Origin: an uncultured Opitutales bacterium
Lineage (GTDB): Bacteria; Verrucomicrobiota; Verrucomicrobiia; Opitutales; Coraliomargaritaceae
Direction of reading: 5' to 3'
NCBI GenBank assembly: GCA_937775295.1
Contig: CALKBZ010000034.1
Coordinates: forward strand, 1 to 64,000
DNA length: 64,000 nt
The translations under genes were made by a program, and so were the position numbers. Shown here in pieces: positions 27,972 through 37,088 of this stretch. The notes below the pieces were generated by a model, which saw only the letters and a program-made list of their open reading frames with translations, made no database searches and was not told the origin of the DNA. Numbering within the stretch: position 1 is the stretch's first letter; every line of letters starts with the position of its first letter.

Positions 27972-28670
27972 CTACAGTTCGAAGCCGGCCTTGGCGATGC
28001 AGACGACGAATTCGCCTTTTTGGCTGCCCTTGGCAACGCGGTCGCGCACCTCGCCGGCTGGCCCAGTGTGCACGGTCTCGTGTAACTTAGTCAGCTCGCG
28101 GCAGACACTGATACAGCGGTCGGGGCCAAGGGTCGCCACTAGGTCGTTGAGGAACTTGCCAATACGATGGCAGGATTCGTAGATGATGACGGTGTATTCA
28201 GAGTCTTGCTGCGCTGCAAAGAAGCGTTTGCGTGCCGCGCTCTTGGGGGCAAGAAAGCCGACGTAGAGGAAGGCATCGCTCGGAAGCCCGGAGAGTGACA
28301 GGGCGGTGATCACGGCGCTGACGCCAGGCGCCGTAGTGACTTTGAGTCCGCGCTTGCGACACTCGCGGACGAGACGAAACCCGGGGTCGCTGATCGCGGG
28401 CGTGCCGGCGTCGGCGATCAGTGCGATGTCTTCGCCCGCTTCCATACGATCGGCGATTTCGCTCGCCATGTAGTTTTCGTTTTGCTCGCGGTAGGAGATC
28501 AGTTTGCCACTGTTCTCGATGTTCAGTTTGCTGAGCAGCTTGCCAGTGACACGGGTGTCTTCGCAGGCGATGAGAGTGGCGGCAGTAAGCACTTCGATGG
28601 CACGTGGAGTGATGTCGGATAGATTTCCGATGGGTGCGGCGACGAGTGTGAGGGTTCCAGAGTCAGACAT
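27972..28670 (-). CDS. rsmI: 16S rRNA (cytidine1402-2'-O)-methyltransferase
   Basis: A tetrapyrrole-methylase-fold enzyme that methylates C1402 in the ribosomal decoding centre. LTLVAAPIGNLSDITPRAIE, ACEDTRVTGKLL, SYREQNEN, IALIADAGTPAISDPG and PGVSAVITALSLSGL are RsmI signatures. At 232 residues it lacks the extra C-terminal domain of E. coli RsmI, as many bacterial forms do. Confidence 0.95.
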   Translation of the reverse strand: MSDSGTLTLVAAPIGNLSDITPRAIEVLTAATLIACEDTRVTGKLLSKLNIENSGKLISYREQNENYMASEIADRMEAGEDIALIADAGTPAISDPGFRLVRECRKRGLKVTTAPGVSAVITALSLSGLPSDAFLYVGFLAPKSAARKRFFAAQQDSEYTVIIYESCHRIGKFLNDLVATLGPDRCISVCRELTKLHETVHTGPAGEVRDRVAKGSQKGEFVVCIAKAGFEL

Positions 28671-28707
28671 ATCGTTGGCAACTGTAAGTAGGTTAGTGAG
28701 AATGTCA

Positions 28708-28743
28708 CAAAAAAAGCGCCTTCATGTCTGTCACGAAGGCGCT
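28708..28743 (-). terminator. Intrinsic terminator after the small lipoprotein gene
   Basis: Stem AGCGCCTTC/GAAGGCGCT (28715-28723 and 28735-28743) with an 11-base loop, then a T run on the minus strand (A run 28709-28715 on plus). It ends the ilvD-side run before rsmI. Confidence 0.88.
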
Positions 28744-28772
28744 GGTTCTTTTAGAGTATTGTTTGGTTCGCC

Positions 28773-28919
28773 TTAGCCGCCGAATCCCGGGACGCCACCT
28801 TCCCAGTCTGCTGGGCGAGACCAGGGCAGTTCTTGGTCGTCGGGATTAGTGTCGAAGCAGCCACTGGTGGCGAGTGCGCACAATGATAGTGTGAAGACTA
28901 GAAGTAGGCGAGTGATCAT
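28773..28919 (-). CDS. 48-residue putative lipoprotein
   Basis: A short gene of 48 codons: hydrophobic leader MITRLLLVFTLSLCALATSGC with the lipobox ATSGC (Cys21), then an acidic mature part with PWSRPADWEGGVPGFGG. It starts 25 bases after the stop of the coiled-coil gene and ends 30 bases before a strong terminator on the same strand, both supporting a real gene. Function unknown. The Trp/Pro/Gly-rich tail looks like a binding peptide rather than a domain. Confidence 0.75.
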   Translation of the reverse strand: MITRLLLVFTLSLCALATSGCFDTNPDDQELPWSRPADWEGGVPGFGG

Positions 28920-28944
28920 AATGTATGCGCGAGGTGATAGAGGA

Positions 28945-29769
28945 TTAGTGCATTACCTTGACGGTATCGCCTTTGGAAAGTCCGCGAAGCTGTGTGCCTA
29001 CTAGGATGTTGGCCACTGCGAGCTGCTCGGTAATTTGGATGATTCGGATTTTTCCCAGTGCTTTTAAGTCTTGAATCAATGTGATTTCCGAACCGACCGA
29101 CAAGCCAAGCTCCGGAGAGGCGTCGAGAATAATGATGCCGTCAGATGTGCTGATCGAGGCGACCGTGGTTGTGGCGCCGATGGATGCGGGCAGTACGGCT
29201 GCCGCACTGTTTGGCTTGAAGCCGCTCTGGTAGCCAACTGAGCTGGTGCTGCTTGCCGCAGGCTTGGGGGCTGTTTGGAGTGATTTGGCAGCCAAGATAT
29301 CTTGCTTGAGCAAGTCGTTGGATTTACCAAGTTCTTCGATGCGCTCATTGAGCTGGGAGAGCTCTGCTTCTTTGCTGGCTGAGGCTAAACTCTCTTCGGT
29401 CTTGACCAGATCAGTACGCAGGCGAGTTGAAGCATTTTCCAACTCAGAGACGGTATTTTTCATCTCATTGAGTTGCTGCTGCGTGCGGGTGACTTGCTGC
29501 TTGGCAGTATACATCTCGGAGCGGATCGACTCGAGCTTACCTTTGGTGTCGGCTAGTGATTTGCGCTCGGTCGAGAGCTGCGCACCTAGGGAGGTGATCT
29601 TGCTATTCGCAGTTTCTAATTCGCTTTGAGTCGCTTGAGTCACTGCTTTTGCTTGTTCGAGGGACGTTTGCTTTTCAGCGAGTTTCCCTTTGGAGATAAA
29701 GAACAGAGCGACTGCTGCGGCTGAAGCGAGAATCGCTACAATTCTAAGAGTAAGTGATAGAGTTTTCAT
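28945..29769 (-). CDS. Membrane-anchored coiled-coil protein
   Basis: A 274-residue protein. One N-terminal membrane segment (about residues 7-25) precedes a long heptad-rich coiled coil (about 30-165), a Pro/Ala/Ser linker, and a C-terminal ~75-residue beta domain (SDGIIILDASPELGLSVGSE, KIRIIQITEQLAVANILVG). The last part resembles small barrels that follow coiled coils in cell-envelope proteins. No named family recognised. It is followed by the small lipoprotein, so the two may work together at the envelope. Confidence 0.7.
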   Translation of the reverse strand: MKTLSLTLRIVAILASAAAVALFFISKGKLAEKQTSLEQAKAVTQATQSELETANSKITSLGAQLSTERKSLADTKGKLESIRSEMYTAKQQVTRTQQQLNEMKNTVSELENASTRLRTDLVKTEESLASASKEAELSQLNERIEELGKSNDLLKQDILAAKSLQTAPKPAASSTSSVGYQSGFKPNSAAAVLPASIGATTTVASISTSDGIIILDASPELGLSVGSEITLIQDLKALGKIRIIQITEQLAVANILVGTQLRGLSKGDTVKVMH

Positions 29770-29804
29770 TTATGTTGTTTGGGGGTATTCACGATGTAGC
29801 TGGA

Positions 29805-31379
29805 CTACGCTGCGAAAAATGCTGTTTCGTGAATGGGGATCTTGGTGCTTGCGCTGATGCCACGGTTGTTCGCGGCCAACCGCAGTAATAACTTAAAAAT
29901 CAATTCGCTTTGTGGTTCAAGACCCAACTTAGCAGCGATCACATCTGCAGTTTGAGCGTTGCTGCCGCTGGCGTTGACCTCAGCGACAATTTTTTGCTCG
30001 ATTTCCAAGACAGTGGCTGCGGCTGCCTTACCTGCTTCAACTCCTGGTTGGTGGTAGGCATTGATGTTGACGAGGCTCGCGTAGAGGCCGACGGCGCGCT
30101 CGAAGAGTGCGATGAGCTGGCCGACTGCTTCGGGTGTGACCTCTGTGATGGTGATGGTGATCGATTGGCGACCATTGTCATAGAGTGCATCACGGGTACC
30201 GAGAAAGAAGCCTTGCAGGAAATCACCGCTAGTAAAGCCGGGTTCGACTTCGATCGAGTCGCCGTCGCGATCCTTGAGCACTTCGATGAAGGTGGCGAAG
30301 AAGTTGTGCACACCTTCGCGGAGTTGCTGCACGTAAGCATGTTGGTCAGTGGAACCCTTATTGCCATAAACGGCGATGCCTTGGTGTACGACCTTGCCAT
30401 CGAGATCTTTTTCTTTACCGAGCGACTCCATGACGAGCTGCTGCAAATATTTGGAGAAAAGCATGAGGCGATCCTTGTAAGGGAGGACGACCATGTCTTT
30501 CGCGCCCTTGCCGTCGGTCGCGAAATACCACATGAGCGCGAGTAGGGCCGCTGGGTTTTTAGTGGTGTCGGTCGAACGTGTGGCGATGTCCATCGCTTTC
30601 GCGCCAGCTAGCATACGATCGATGTCGAGGCCTTGGATGGCAGCGGGGAAGAGGCCCACCGCTGCGAGTTCGGAGGTGCGACCACCGACCCAGTCCCACA
30701 TCGGCAGGAAGTCGAGCCAGTTGTTTTCTTTCGAGATTTTGTGTAGTTTACTGCCTTCACCAGTGATGGCGATGGCGTGCTCGGCAAAGCTGAGGCCGGC
30801 TACCCGATATGCAGTCTCGGCTTCGAGCATGCCGTTGCGTGTCTCGGGTGTACCGCCAGACTTGGAGATGACCACGGCGAGTGTTTCACCGAGTTGGCCG
30901 TCGAGCGCGTCAAGTGTGCGGTCGAGACCATTCGGGTCGGTGTTGTCGAAAAAGAACAGCTTGATTTTATCGGTCTTCGGGCCACCGAGCGCGTCAGCGA
31001 CGAATTGCGGTCCAAGTGCCGACCCACCGATGCCGATCACGAGGAGGTTCTTAAAGGCGCCGTTGGCACCTTTAAGTACGCCGTTATGTACGTCAGAAGT
31101 AATCAGCTTAATTTTGCTGAGGCAGGCTTCGATCTCGGCTTCGATCTCGGCGTTGGGAGCCAGCGCGGCATGACGCAACCAGTAGTGGCCAACCATGCGG
31201 TCTTCGTCTGGGTTCGAGATCGCACCCGCTTCAAGCGCTTGCATTGCGCTGAATGCGGCCTGCATGCGTGGCTCCATTTCCGACAGGAAAGTATCACCGA
31301 AGTCGATTCGGCTGGTGTCGATCGCGAAGTCGAGCTCGTTAATATGAAGGTAGTGTTGTTTGAATCGTTCCCAAGACAT
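29805..31379 (-). CDS. pgi: Glucose-6-phosphate isomerase
   Basis: Interconverts glucose-6-phosphate and fructose-6-phosphate. The 524 residues contain [49 protein letters not shown] and [18 protein letters not shown] with the catalytic His/Glu. It resembles the cyanobacterial-type PGI with a ~60-residue C-terminal tail beyond the last active-site helix. 35 bases upstream of the coiled-coil gene, 92 downstream of ilvD. Confidence 0.95.
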   Translation of the reverse strand: MSWERFKQHYLHINELDFAIDTSRIDFGDTFLSEMEPRMQAAFSAMQALEAGAISNPDEDRMVGHYWLRHAALAPNAEIEAEIEACLSKIKLITSDVHNGVLKGANGAFKNLLVIGIGGSALGPQFVADALGGPKTDKIKLFFFDNTDPNGLDRTLDALDGQLGETLAVVISKSGGTPETRNGMLEAETAYRVAGLSFAEHAIAITGEGSKLHKISKENNWLDFLPMWDWVGGRTSELAAVGLFPAAIQGLDIDRMLAGAKAMDIATRSTDTTKNPAALLALMWYFATDGKGAKDMVVLPYKDRLMLFSKYLQQLVMESLGKEKDLDGKVVHQGIAVYGNKGSTDQHAYVQQLREGVHNFFATFIEVLKDRDGDSIEVEPGFTSGDFLQGFFLGTRDALYDNGRQSITITITEVTPEAVGQLIALFERAVGLYASLVNINAYHQPGVEAGKAAAATVLEIEQKIVAEVNASGSNAQTADVIAAKLGLEPQSELIFKLLLRLAANNRGISASTKIPIHETAFFAA

Positions 31380-31471
31380 GATGTATGTAAATTAAGAATT
31401 AAGAGTTGTCTGGTTTTCGGTTAAACTGACAACTGAAAAACTGTGAAATGATGCATTGGATGGCGAAGCCA

Positions 31472-33184
31472 CTATAGATTTTTGTCAGTAACGGCACCTT
31501 CTGAGGCGCTCGCGACGATGGCGGCGTATTTACCGAGCACGCCGCGTTTGGAGCCTGCCCCGGTGGGCTTGAAGGCAGCCATGCGCGCATCGTACTCGGC
31601 GTCGTCAATTAGCAGGCTGATGGTGTTCTTGATCGCGTCGATTTCGATTTGGTCACCGCTATTGACGATGCCGATTGGGCCGCCCTTGGCTGCTTCCGGT
31701 GTAATGTGGCCGACGTCGAATCCGTGACTGCCGCCGGAGAAGCGTCCATCAGTGATGAGCGCGACTTCTTTAATCAAGCCACGCCCAGCAACGGCGCTGG
31801 TGGGTGAGAGCATTTCGCGCATGCCAGGGCCGCCGACTGGCCCTTCGTTACGAATGACAACCACGTCGCCAGCGACGACGTCGCCGCGAAGGATGCCGAC
31901 CAGTGCGCTTTCTTCGCCTTCGTAAACCTTCGCTGTGCCTTTAAAATAGAGACCTTCCTTGCCAGTAATCTTACCAACGGCACCGCCAGGCGCGAGGTTA
32001 CCACGTAGGATGCGGAGGTGAGTGGATTCTTTAATTGGCTGATCCCATGGGCGGATGATGTCCTGCTCGTCTGGGTACGATGCGTACGGTTGTTCGTCTT
32101 TAAGCGAATCGGCCATCGTTTCGCCCGTTACCGTGAGGCAGTCGCCGTGCAGTAGCCCGCGATCGAGTAGCATCTTCATCATCGGACGGATGCCGCCGAT
32201 ACGGATGAGATGACTCATGTTGTATTTGCCGAATGGCTTCAAGTCCGCGAGAAGCGGAATGCGTTCGCCAATTTCCTTGAAGTCGTCGATGCTGAGAGGG
32301 ACATCGGCGGAGTGTGCGATGGCTAGCAGGTGCAGGATCAAATTAGTCGAACCGCCGAGCGCAAGGCAGGTGGTGATCGCATTTTCAAAGGCCTTACGCG
32401 TCATGATGTCGCGTGGCTTGAGGTCGAGCTCAAGGAGTTTGAGTACGGCTGCACCGGCATTTTCACAGTCTTTACGCTTGGGTTCACCGATCGCTACTTG
32501 AGCACTGCTGCCAGGCAGGCTCATACCGAGTGCTTCGATCGCGCTGGCCATGGTGTTGGCAGTGTACATACCGCCACAAGATCCGGCACCCGGAATTGCA
32601 TATTTCTCGACTTCGTTGAGCTCTTCATCCGTCAGCTCGCCTTTGGCATGCTTGCCAACTGCTTCAAAAACGGAGACGATGTCCATCGGGTTACGCTCTT
32701 CTTCGTCGTGAGGCATCAAGCCGGGAAGAATGGTGCCGCCGTAAACAAACACAGCTGGGCGGTTGAGGCGGGCGAGTGCGATCATGCAACCGGGCATGTT
32801 TTTATCGCAGCCACCAATAGCGACGAGACCATCAAAACCTTCTGCCGCGACCACTGTTTCGATCGAATCGGCAATCACATCGCGTGAGACGAGGCTGTAG
32901 CGCATCCCTTTGGTGCCCATACTAATGCCGTCGGAAACAGTGATGGTACTGAAGTTCACCGCTTTGCCGCCGGCATTATTGACACCAATGGTGGCGTGTG
33001 CGGCGAGGTCGCCCAAATGCATGTTGCAGGGAGTCAGATCACTCGGAGAGCTGGCCACGCCGATTTGTGGCTTTTTGAAATCGGCATCATCGAAGCCGAC
33101 TGCACGGAGCATCGAGCGGGCAGGGGCGCGGTCATACCCATCGACGACGATTGAGGAGTGTGGACGTATGTTTTTGCTAACCAT
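31472..33184 (-). CDS. ilvD: Dihydroxy-acid dehydratase
   Basis: Penultimate step of isoleucine/valine synthesis. The 570 residues include the Fe-S cysteines in [16 protein letters not shown] and [18 protein letters not shown], and also [20 protein letters not shown] and [16 protein letters not shown]. Start ATG at 33184, with a 144-base divergent spacer to scpB. Confidence 0.96.
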   Translation of the reverse strand: MVSKNIRPHSSIVVDGYDRAPARSMLRAVGFDDADFKKPQIGVASSPSDLTPCNMHLGDLAAHATIGVNNAGGKAVNFSTITVSDGISMGTKGMRYSLVSRDVIADSIETVVAAEGFDGLVAIGGCDKNMPGCMIALARLNRPAVFVYGGTILPGLMPHDEEERNPMDIVSVFEAVGKHAKGELTDEELNEVEKYAIPGAGSCGGMYTANTMASAIEALGMSLPGSSAQVAIGEPKRKDCENAGAAVLKLLELDLKPRDIMTRKAFENAITTCLALGGSTNLILHLLAIAHSADVPLSIDDFKEIGERIPLLADLKPFGKYNMSHLIRIGGIRPMMKMLLDRGLLHGDCLTVTGETMADSLKDEQPYASYPDEQDIIRPWDQPIKESTHLRILRGNLAPGGAVGKITGKEGLYFKGTAKVYEGEESALVGILRGDVVAGDVVVIRNEGPVGGPGMREMLSPTSAVAGRGLIKEVALITDGRFSGGSHGFDVGHITPEAAKGGPIGIVNSGDQIEIDAIKNTISLLIDDAEYDARMAAFKPTGAGSKRGVLGKYAAIVASASEGAVTDKNL

Positions 33185-33328
33185 AATAAAAAATAAAATG
33201 AATTAAATAGGTGAAAAATAGGATTCTCGTTGCAGAAATTTTGAGATATCAATCAATAGCGAGACACTCGACAATCCTCTTTTTACTCTTCAAGACCTTA
33301 ATTTTGCATTTCACTCGTTTTTATTACT

Positions 33329-34129
33329 ATGCAATTTGATCTCAAAAAGACGCTTGAAGCGCTGCTACTTTCGACTGCGGAGCCCATTCGCTTGAAGGAT
33401 TTGATGAAGATTTTTGCGCGCTACGACTCCGAATTAGAGGAAGCCGCCGCTGCCGAAAAGCTGGCAGGGGAGGACGAAGAGGTTGCTGAGCTCATTCCGG
33501 CTCGCGTCACGCTTGTGCAAATCCAAGAGGCGCTCTCTAAATTGATAGACGCCGCCGAGGTCGAGGATAAGGCGTATCGCTTGATCGAGGGGCCGAATGG
33601 TTTTCAAATTGTCACCGCGCCGCAGTTTGCAGAATTCGTGCGTTTACTGCGTGGTCAGCCGCGCCCGATGAAGCTCAGTCCTGCTGCGCTGGAGACTATG
33701 TCGATCGTCGCTTATCGCCAGCCCGTCACGCGAGCCGAGATGGAGGCGATTCGCGGGGTGTCGGTCGATGGCCCGCTGAACCGTTTGATTGAGCTGGAGC
33801 TGGTGCATGTCACGGGTCGCGCTGAATTGCCGGGCCGCCCGATTCAATATGGCACAACTGAGAAGTTTTTAGAGTTCACCGGCATCAAGGAGCTCGATGA
33901 GCTGCCCGCTTCGGACGTACTGAGTAATCATCAGATTGACGATTGGATGCGCCGCAGCGAAGAGCCAGAAGAAGAGATTACCGATGTAGATATGGGCCTC
34001 GCCAAAGAGCGAAAGTCAGACGAACTGCCGTTGGATGAGACATTTGTCGAAGTTGATTGGCAAAATGAAAACGCCGAGAGCGATGCTTCTCCAGAGCCCG
34101 CCACAGAGGAGGATACACTAGATGCCTGA
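33329..34129 (+). CDS. scpB: Segregation and condensation protein B
   Basis: A kleisin-associated winged-helix protein of the SMC-ScpAB condensin. LKKTLEALLLSTAEPIRLKDL opens the first winged helix, and SPAALETMSIVAYRQPVTRAEMEAIRGV with RAELPGRPIQYGTTEKFLE are ScpB signatures. An acidic C-terminal tail of ~60 residues is present. No scpA lies nearby. It overlaps pheA by 8 bases, implying coupled translation. Confidence 0.95.
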   Translation: MQFDLKKTLEALLLSTAEPIRLKDLMKIFARYDSELEEAAAAEKLAGEDEEVAELIPARVTLVQIQEALSKLIDAAEVEDKAYRLIEGPNGFQIVTAPQFAEFVRLLRGQPRPMKLSPAALETMSIVAYRQPVTRAEMEAIRGVSVDGPLNRLIELELVHVTGRAELPGRPIQYGTTEKFLEFTGIKELDELPASDVLSNHQIDDWMRRSEEPEEEITDVDMGLAKERKSDELPLDETFVEVDWQNENAESDASPEPATEEDTLDA

Positions 34130-35414
34130 AGATATTAATACTAAGCTGCAGCGCAACCGCGACGCGATCGACTCGATTGATCGACAAGTGGTGCAACTGC
34201 TCAATGAGCGCACGCGCCAAGATGGTGGGCTCAACGAAGAGCAGGTGCTGAAGAAAGTGGCGACGTTCAACCAAGGCCCACTTTCGGATGCGACTTTGCA
34301 AGCAATCTATCGCGCAATGATGCTGGCTGGCCTAGCGCCCGATGCTCGTCAGTTGGAGTGCGAAGTCGTCGATGCGTTGGATTTAAAGATCGTGCAACTG
34401 CTCAACCAACGCGTGCAACACGCGGGCGAGATCGGTAAGATTAAACACGCCAATGGTGCGGACTATTATGACCCGACCCGCGAAGCTCAGGTCATGGATA
34501 AAGTCGCGAGACTTAATCCTGGGCCGATCAATAATCGCACCTTGCAATCTGTTTACCGCGAAGTGATCTCTGGCTCTATCGCATTGGAGAAGAAGCTCGT
34601 GATCGGCTATCTCGGGCCGGCAGCCACTTACACGCACCAAGCTGCGATTTGTAATTTCGGCGTCAGCCTCGACTATCGAGCGATCAAGACCATCCCCGAT
34701 GTATTTGCTGAAGTCGAAAGCGGCAGCGCCGATTACGGCGTGGTGCCGATTGAAAACTCCACCGAGGGGGCAGTTTTTCACTCCATGGATATGCTGGTCG
34801 AGTCCGACCTGTATATCTGCTCGCAAGTTTACTTGCCGATCGAGCATTGCTTGATCTCGCAGTCGCCACTTGATCAAATCACCGAAGTGCGCTCCAAGGA
34901 TCAAGCACTTGGCCAATGCCGCGACTGGCTGCGCACGAAATTACCGAACGCAAATCTAGTCGATGTCGTCAGCACTGCCGAGGCAGTCTGCACCGCAAAG
35001 GAAGACATCACCGTCGCCGCCGTCGCCAGCGAACTCTCTGCGCAACGCTATGGCGTGCCGATTCAGGCCCGTAGTATACAGGATCGCGACGACAACGTGA
35101 CGCGCTTCCTCGTGATTGGTAAAACCCGCGCCAAGCCCCTCGGTGATGGTCGCGACAAGACCAGTTTAGTGATTTCGCTCAAAGACGAGCCTGGCGCGTT
35201 GGAGAAAACACTTCGTCCGTTCGCCTCGCGTGGGATTAATTTAAGCAAGATCGAGTCACGCCCCAGCCGTAAGAAAGCCTGGGATTATTTGTTCTTCATC
35301 GATTTCATCGGCCACTTCGAAGACGAACTGACGCAAGCCGCCCTCGCCGAGCTCGAGGAGCACTGCTCGTTCGTCAAATGGCTCGGCAGCTATCCCAACG
35401 ATAAATGCGGGTAG
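34122..35414 (+). CDS. pheA: Chorismate mutase / prephenate dehydratase with duplicated mutase segment
   Basis: A bifunctional phenylalanine-pathway enzyme of 430 residues. Two mutase-like segments lie in tandem. Residues 9-70 (NRDAIDSIDRQVVQLLNER ... GPLSDATLQAIYRAMM) are followed by 79-150 (CEVVDALDLKIVQLLNQRV ... GPINNRTLQSVYREVI). Only the second keeps the GEIGKIK lysine and the DPTREAQV Asp/Arg/Glu set, so the first copy should be inactive. Then come the dehydratase domain (IGYLGPAATYTHQAA near 161, NVTRFLVIG near 326 with the catalytic Thr) and a C-terminal ACT domain (ISLKDEPGALEKTLRPF, KIESRPSR) for Phe feedback. Overlaps scpB by 8 bases. Confidence 0.95.
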   Translation: MPEDINTKLQRNRDAIDSIDRQVVQLLNERTRQDGGLNEEQVLKKVATFNQGPLSDATLQAIYRAMMLAGLAPDARQLECEVVDALDLKIVQLLNQRVQHAGEIGKIKHANGADYYDPTREAQVMDKVARLNPGPINNRTLQSVYREVISGSIALEKKLVIGYLGPAATYTHQAAICNFGVSLDYRAIKTIPDVFAEVESGSADYGVVPIENSTEGAVFHSMDMLVESDLYICSQVYLPIEHCLISQSPLDQITEVRSKDQALGQCRDWLRTKLPNANLVDVVSTAEAVCTAKEDITVAAVASELSAQRYGVPIQARSIQDRDDNVTRFLVIGKTRAKPLGDGRDKTSLVISLKDEPGALEKTLRPFASRGINLSKIESRPSRKKAWDYLFFIDFIGHFEDELTQAALAELEEHCSFVKWLGSYPNDKCG

Positions 35415-35725
35415 GCTTTCAATTGTAGGGGTCGCGCTTGTTATTATGCCCTATGGTGCGCGATCCGCGATGTGGTTGTGGATATCGGAATTTTCATGGT
35501 CTTGGCAAGACCCTACGGGTTCGTTCTCGTGGTATTTGATGCTGTGTATTTTTCGAAATGAATCGAAAGACCTACTGTGACTCACTGATATTTGTATTCG
35601 TTGCTTCGGAGGAACTTCTGCAAGGACTTAACCTGGTTTTTGCTAGAGTAATATGAATGTTTTTATTTTAGCAGTTGTAGTGAAATTTTATGACCTGAAT
35701 GTCACTTTTGATTGATGTTATCCTA
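35415..35725. other. Spacer between pheA and the esterase pseudogene
   Basis: No gene. The short inverted repeat gtaggggtc / gaccctac (about 35426 and 35509) encloses about 75 bases, another hairpin-type spacer element. The right half is AT-rich. Confidence 0.45.
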
Positions 35726-36580
35726 ATGAAAGAAATACACGTAACTTTATTATGTATTTTAATCAGTAGCTTCGCCTACTCGCAGACGGATCATGAGATA
35801 CTGTATTTGTGGCCGGCTGCGGTTCCGGGTGAAACGGGGGGCAAGGCGCCGCCGGAGATTTCCGATAATCGGCGGGGTGGGGTGACTCGCATTAGTATGG
35901 TGACAAATCCTGCGTTGGTCGTTTATGAGCCCAGCCCTGAGAATCGAAATGGGGCGGCTGTCATCATTTGCCCAGGTGGCGGCTATAGTATCTTGGCAGT
36001 TCATCATGGGGGCTATGCGGTCGCGGATTGGCTGAGCCAGCTTGGGTATACTGCGTTTGTTCTGCACTATCGGGTGCCTTAGAAGCAGTTGGGCGCATTG
36101 CAGGATGCTCAACGGGCGATTCGTATGGTGCGCGGAATGAGTGAGCAGTGCGGGCTTGATGCGCCTAAAGTGGGTCTGCTGGGGTTCTCTGCGGGAGGCA
36201 GCTTAAGCGCTCGGGCCTCCACGCAATATGAACAAGTGCTCTATGAGCCAATCGATGCATTCGACGGATTGTCTGCACGTCCTGATTTTTCCGTATTAAT
36301 TTATCCCGCATATCTCGATCAGGGAGTAAATCATGCTCTGACGCCGGAATTGAAAGTCGATGCAGAGACTCCGCCGATGTTTCTGTTTGTAGCTGCGGAT
36401 GATCCCTATGCCAACAGTAGTCTGGTGATGAATTCAGCGCTTCGAGCTGCTGAAGTGCCTTTTAAATTACATGTATTGCCAAAGGGAGGTCACGGCGATG
36501 GGATGCGTGCCGGTCATCGAGCTGCTGAAACATGGCCGAAGCTGTGTGACGAATGGTTGAAAGTGACCGTCCTTAAATGA
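35726..36580 (+). pseudogene. Secreted alpha/beta-hydrolase (acetyl-esterase-like), interrupted by an in-frame amber codon
   Basis: One frame runs from ATG 35726 to the stop at 36580, broken only by TAG at 36080-36082. It begins with a signal peptide (MKEIHVTLLCILISSFAYS). ICPGGGYSILAVHHGGYAVA is the oxyanion region and ends just before the stop. After the stop, LQDAQRAIRMVRG and GLLGFSAGGSLSARA carry the nucleophilic Ser elbow, and KGGHGDGMR the catalytic His. This is the pattern of BD-FAE/axe-type carbohydrate esterases. About ten residues that usually lie between the two halves are also absent at the stop. Probably a recent pseudogene. Confidence 0.8.
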
Positions 36581-36604
36581 TGCAGACAGCTTAGATTTCA
36601 TCCC

Positions 36605-36703
36605 ATGCCTGCGACTATTCAACTCTACGTCCGCGTAGTTTCGAATGCCTCGCGCGATGCAATCGTCGGTTGGCATGCGGGGGGACTCAAAAAATCCCGC
36701 TGA
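36605..36703 (+). pseudogene. Truncated DUF167 (YggU-like) gene
   Basis: 32 codons from ATG 36605 read MPATIQLYVRVVSNASRDAI then VGWHAGGLKK and hit TGA at 36701. The strand pattern V-V-x-N-A-S-R-D-A-I-V-G-W-H is the start of the ~95-residue DUF167 family, but nothing similar follows in any frame. It looks like a relic cut after the second strand, lying just after another pseudogene. Confidence 0.55.
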
Positions 36704-37088
36704 CCAATGAGGCTAGAGGGATTAAAAAAGAGACCTTGGCTTGCTCCGATTACTTGCGACGAAGTGCTGCTGGAACAAAAGCAAGTGCCCATATAACTGT
36801 AATCATTGCATTTGTAAATGGCTCGGTGCTGCGCGGGCAGACGAATCCGCAGAAGTGTTTGCGGGGCGTGGGGGTTGACGGAGACTGAGTTGCGTGAGCG
36901 CTTGGGGTCGGGTTGAGAGATTTCCTTCGTGGTGTCGTTGCTTGTAACGGGCTCAGGTGGTCTGGGCAGTGCTGAAGGCCCTTGCAAGCAACGACGCCAC
37001 ATGTAAAAGTTCCAAGAGGTAACTTTCTTCGGCAAAGCCCGTACAGGCTTGCGGTTTGTATCAAATTAGAGCCCATTAAAGTCGTCTT
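36704..37088. other. Spacer before tilS with a large hairpin
   Basis: No gene. A 19-bp inverted repeat (36929-36947 with 36982-37000, arms gtggtgtcgttgcttgtaa / ttgcaagcaacgacgccac, two mismatches) encloses 34 bases. The loop ends gggc/ggccc can extend the pairing. No U tract follows it, so it is not a normal terminator. Confidence 0.65.

Noticed and set aside
29910-30545. 211-codon plus-strand frame opposite pgi
   Set aside because: Antisense shadow of a strongly conserved pgi. Similar long shadows occur opposite ilvD, thrS and lysS.
36625-37035. 136-codon minus-strand frame
   Set aside because: It crosses the large hairpin and the DUF167 relic, and shows no domain-like pattern.
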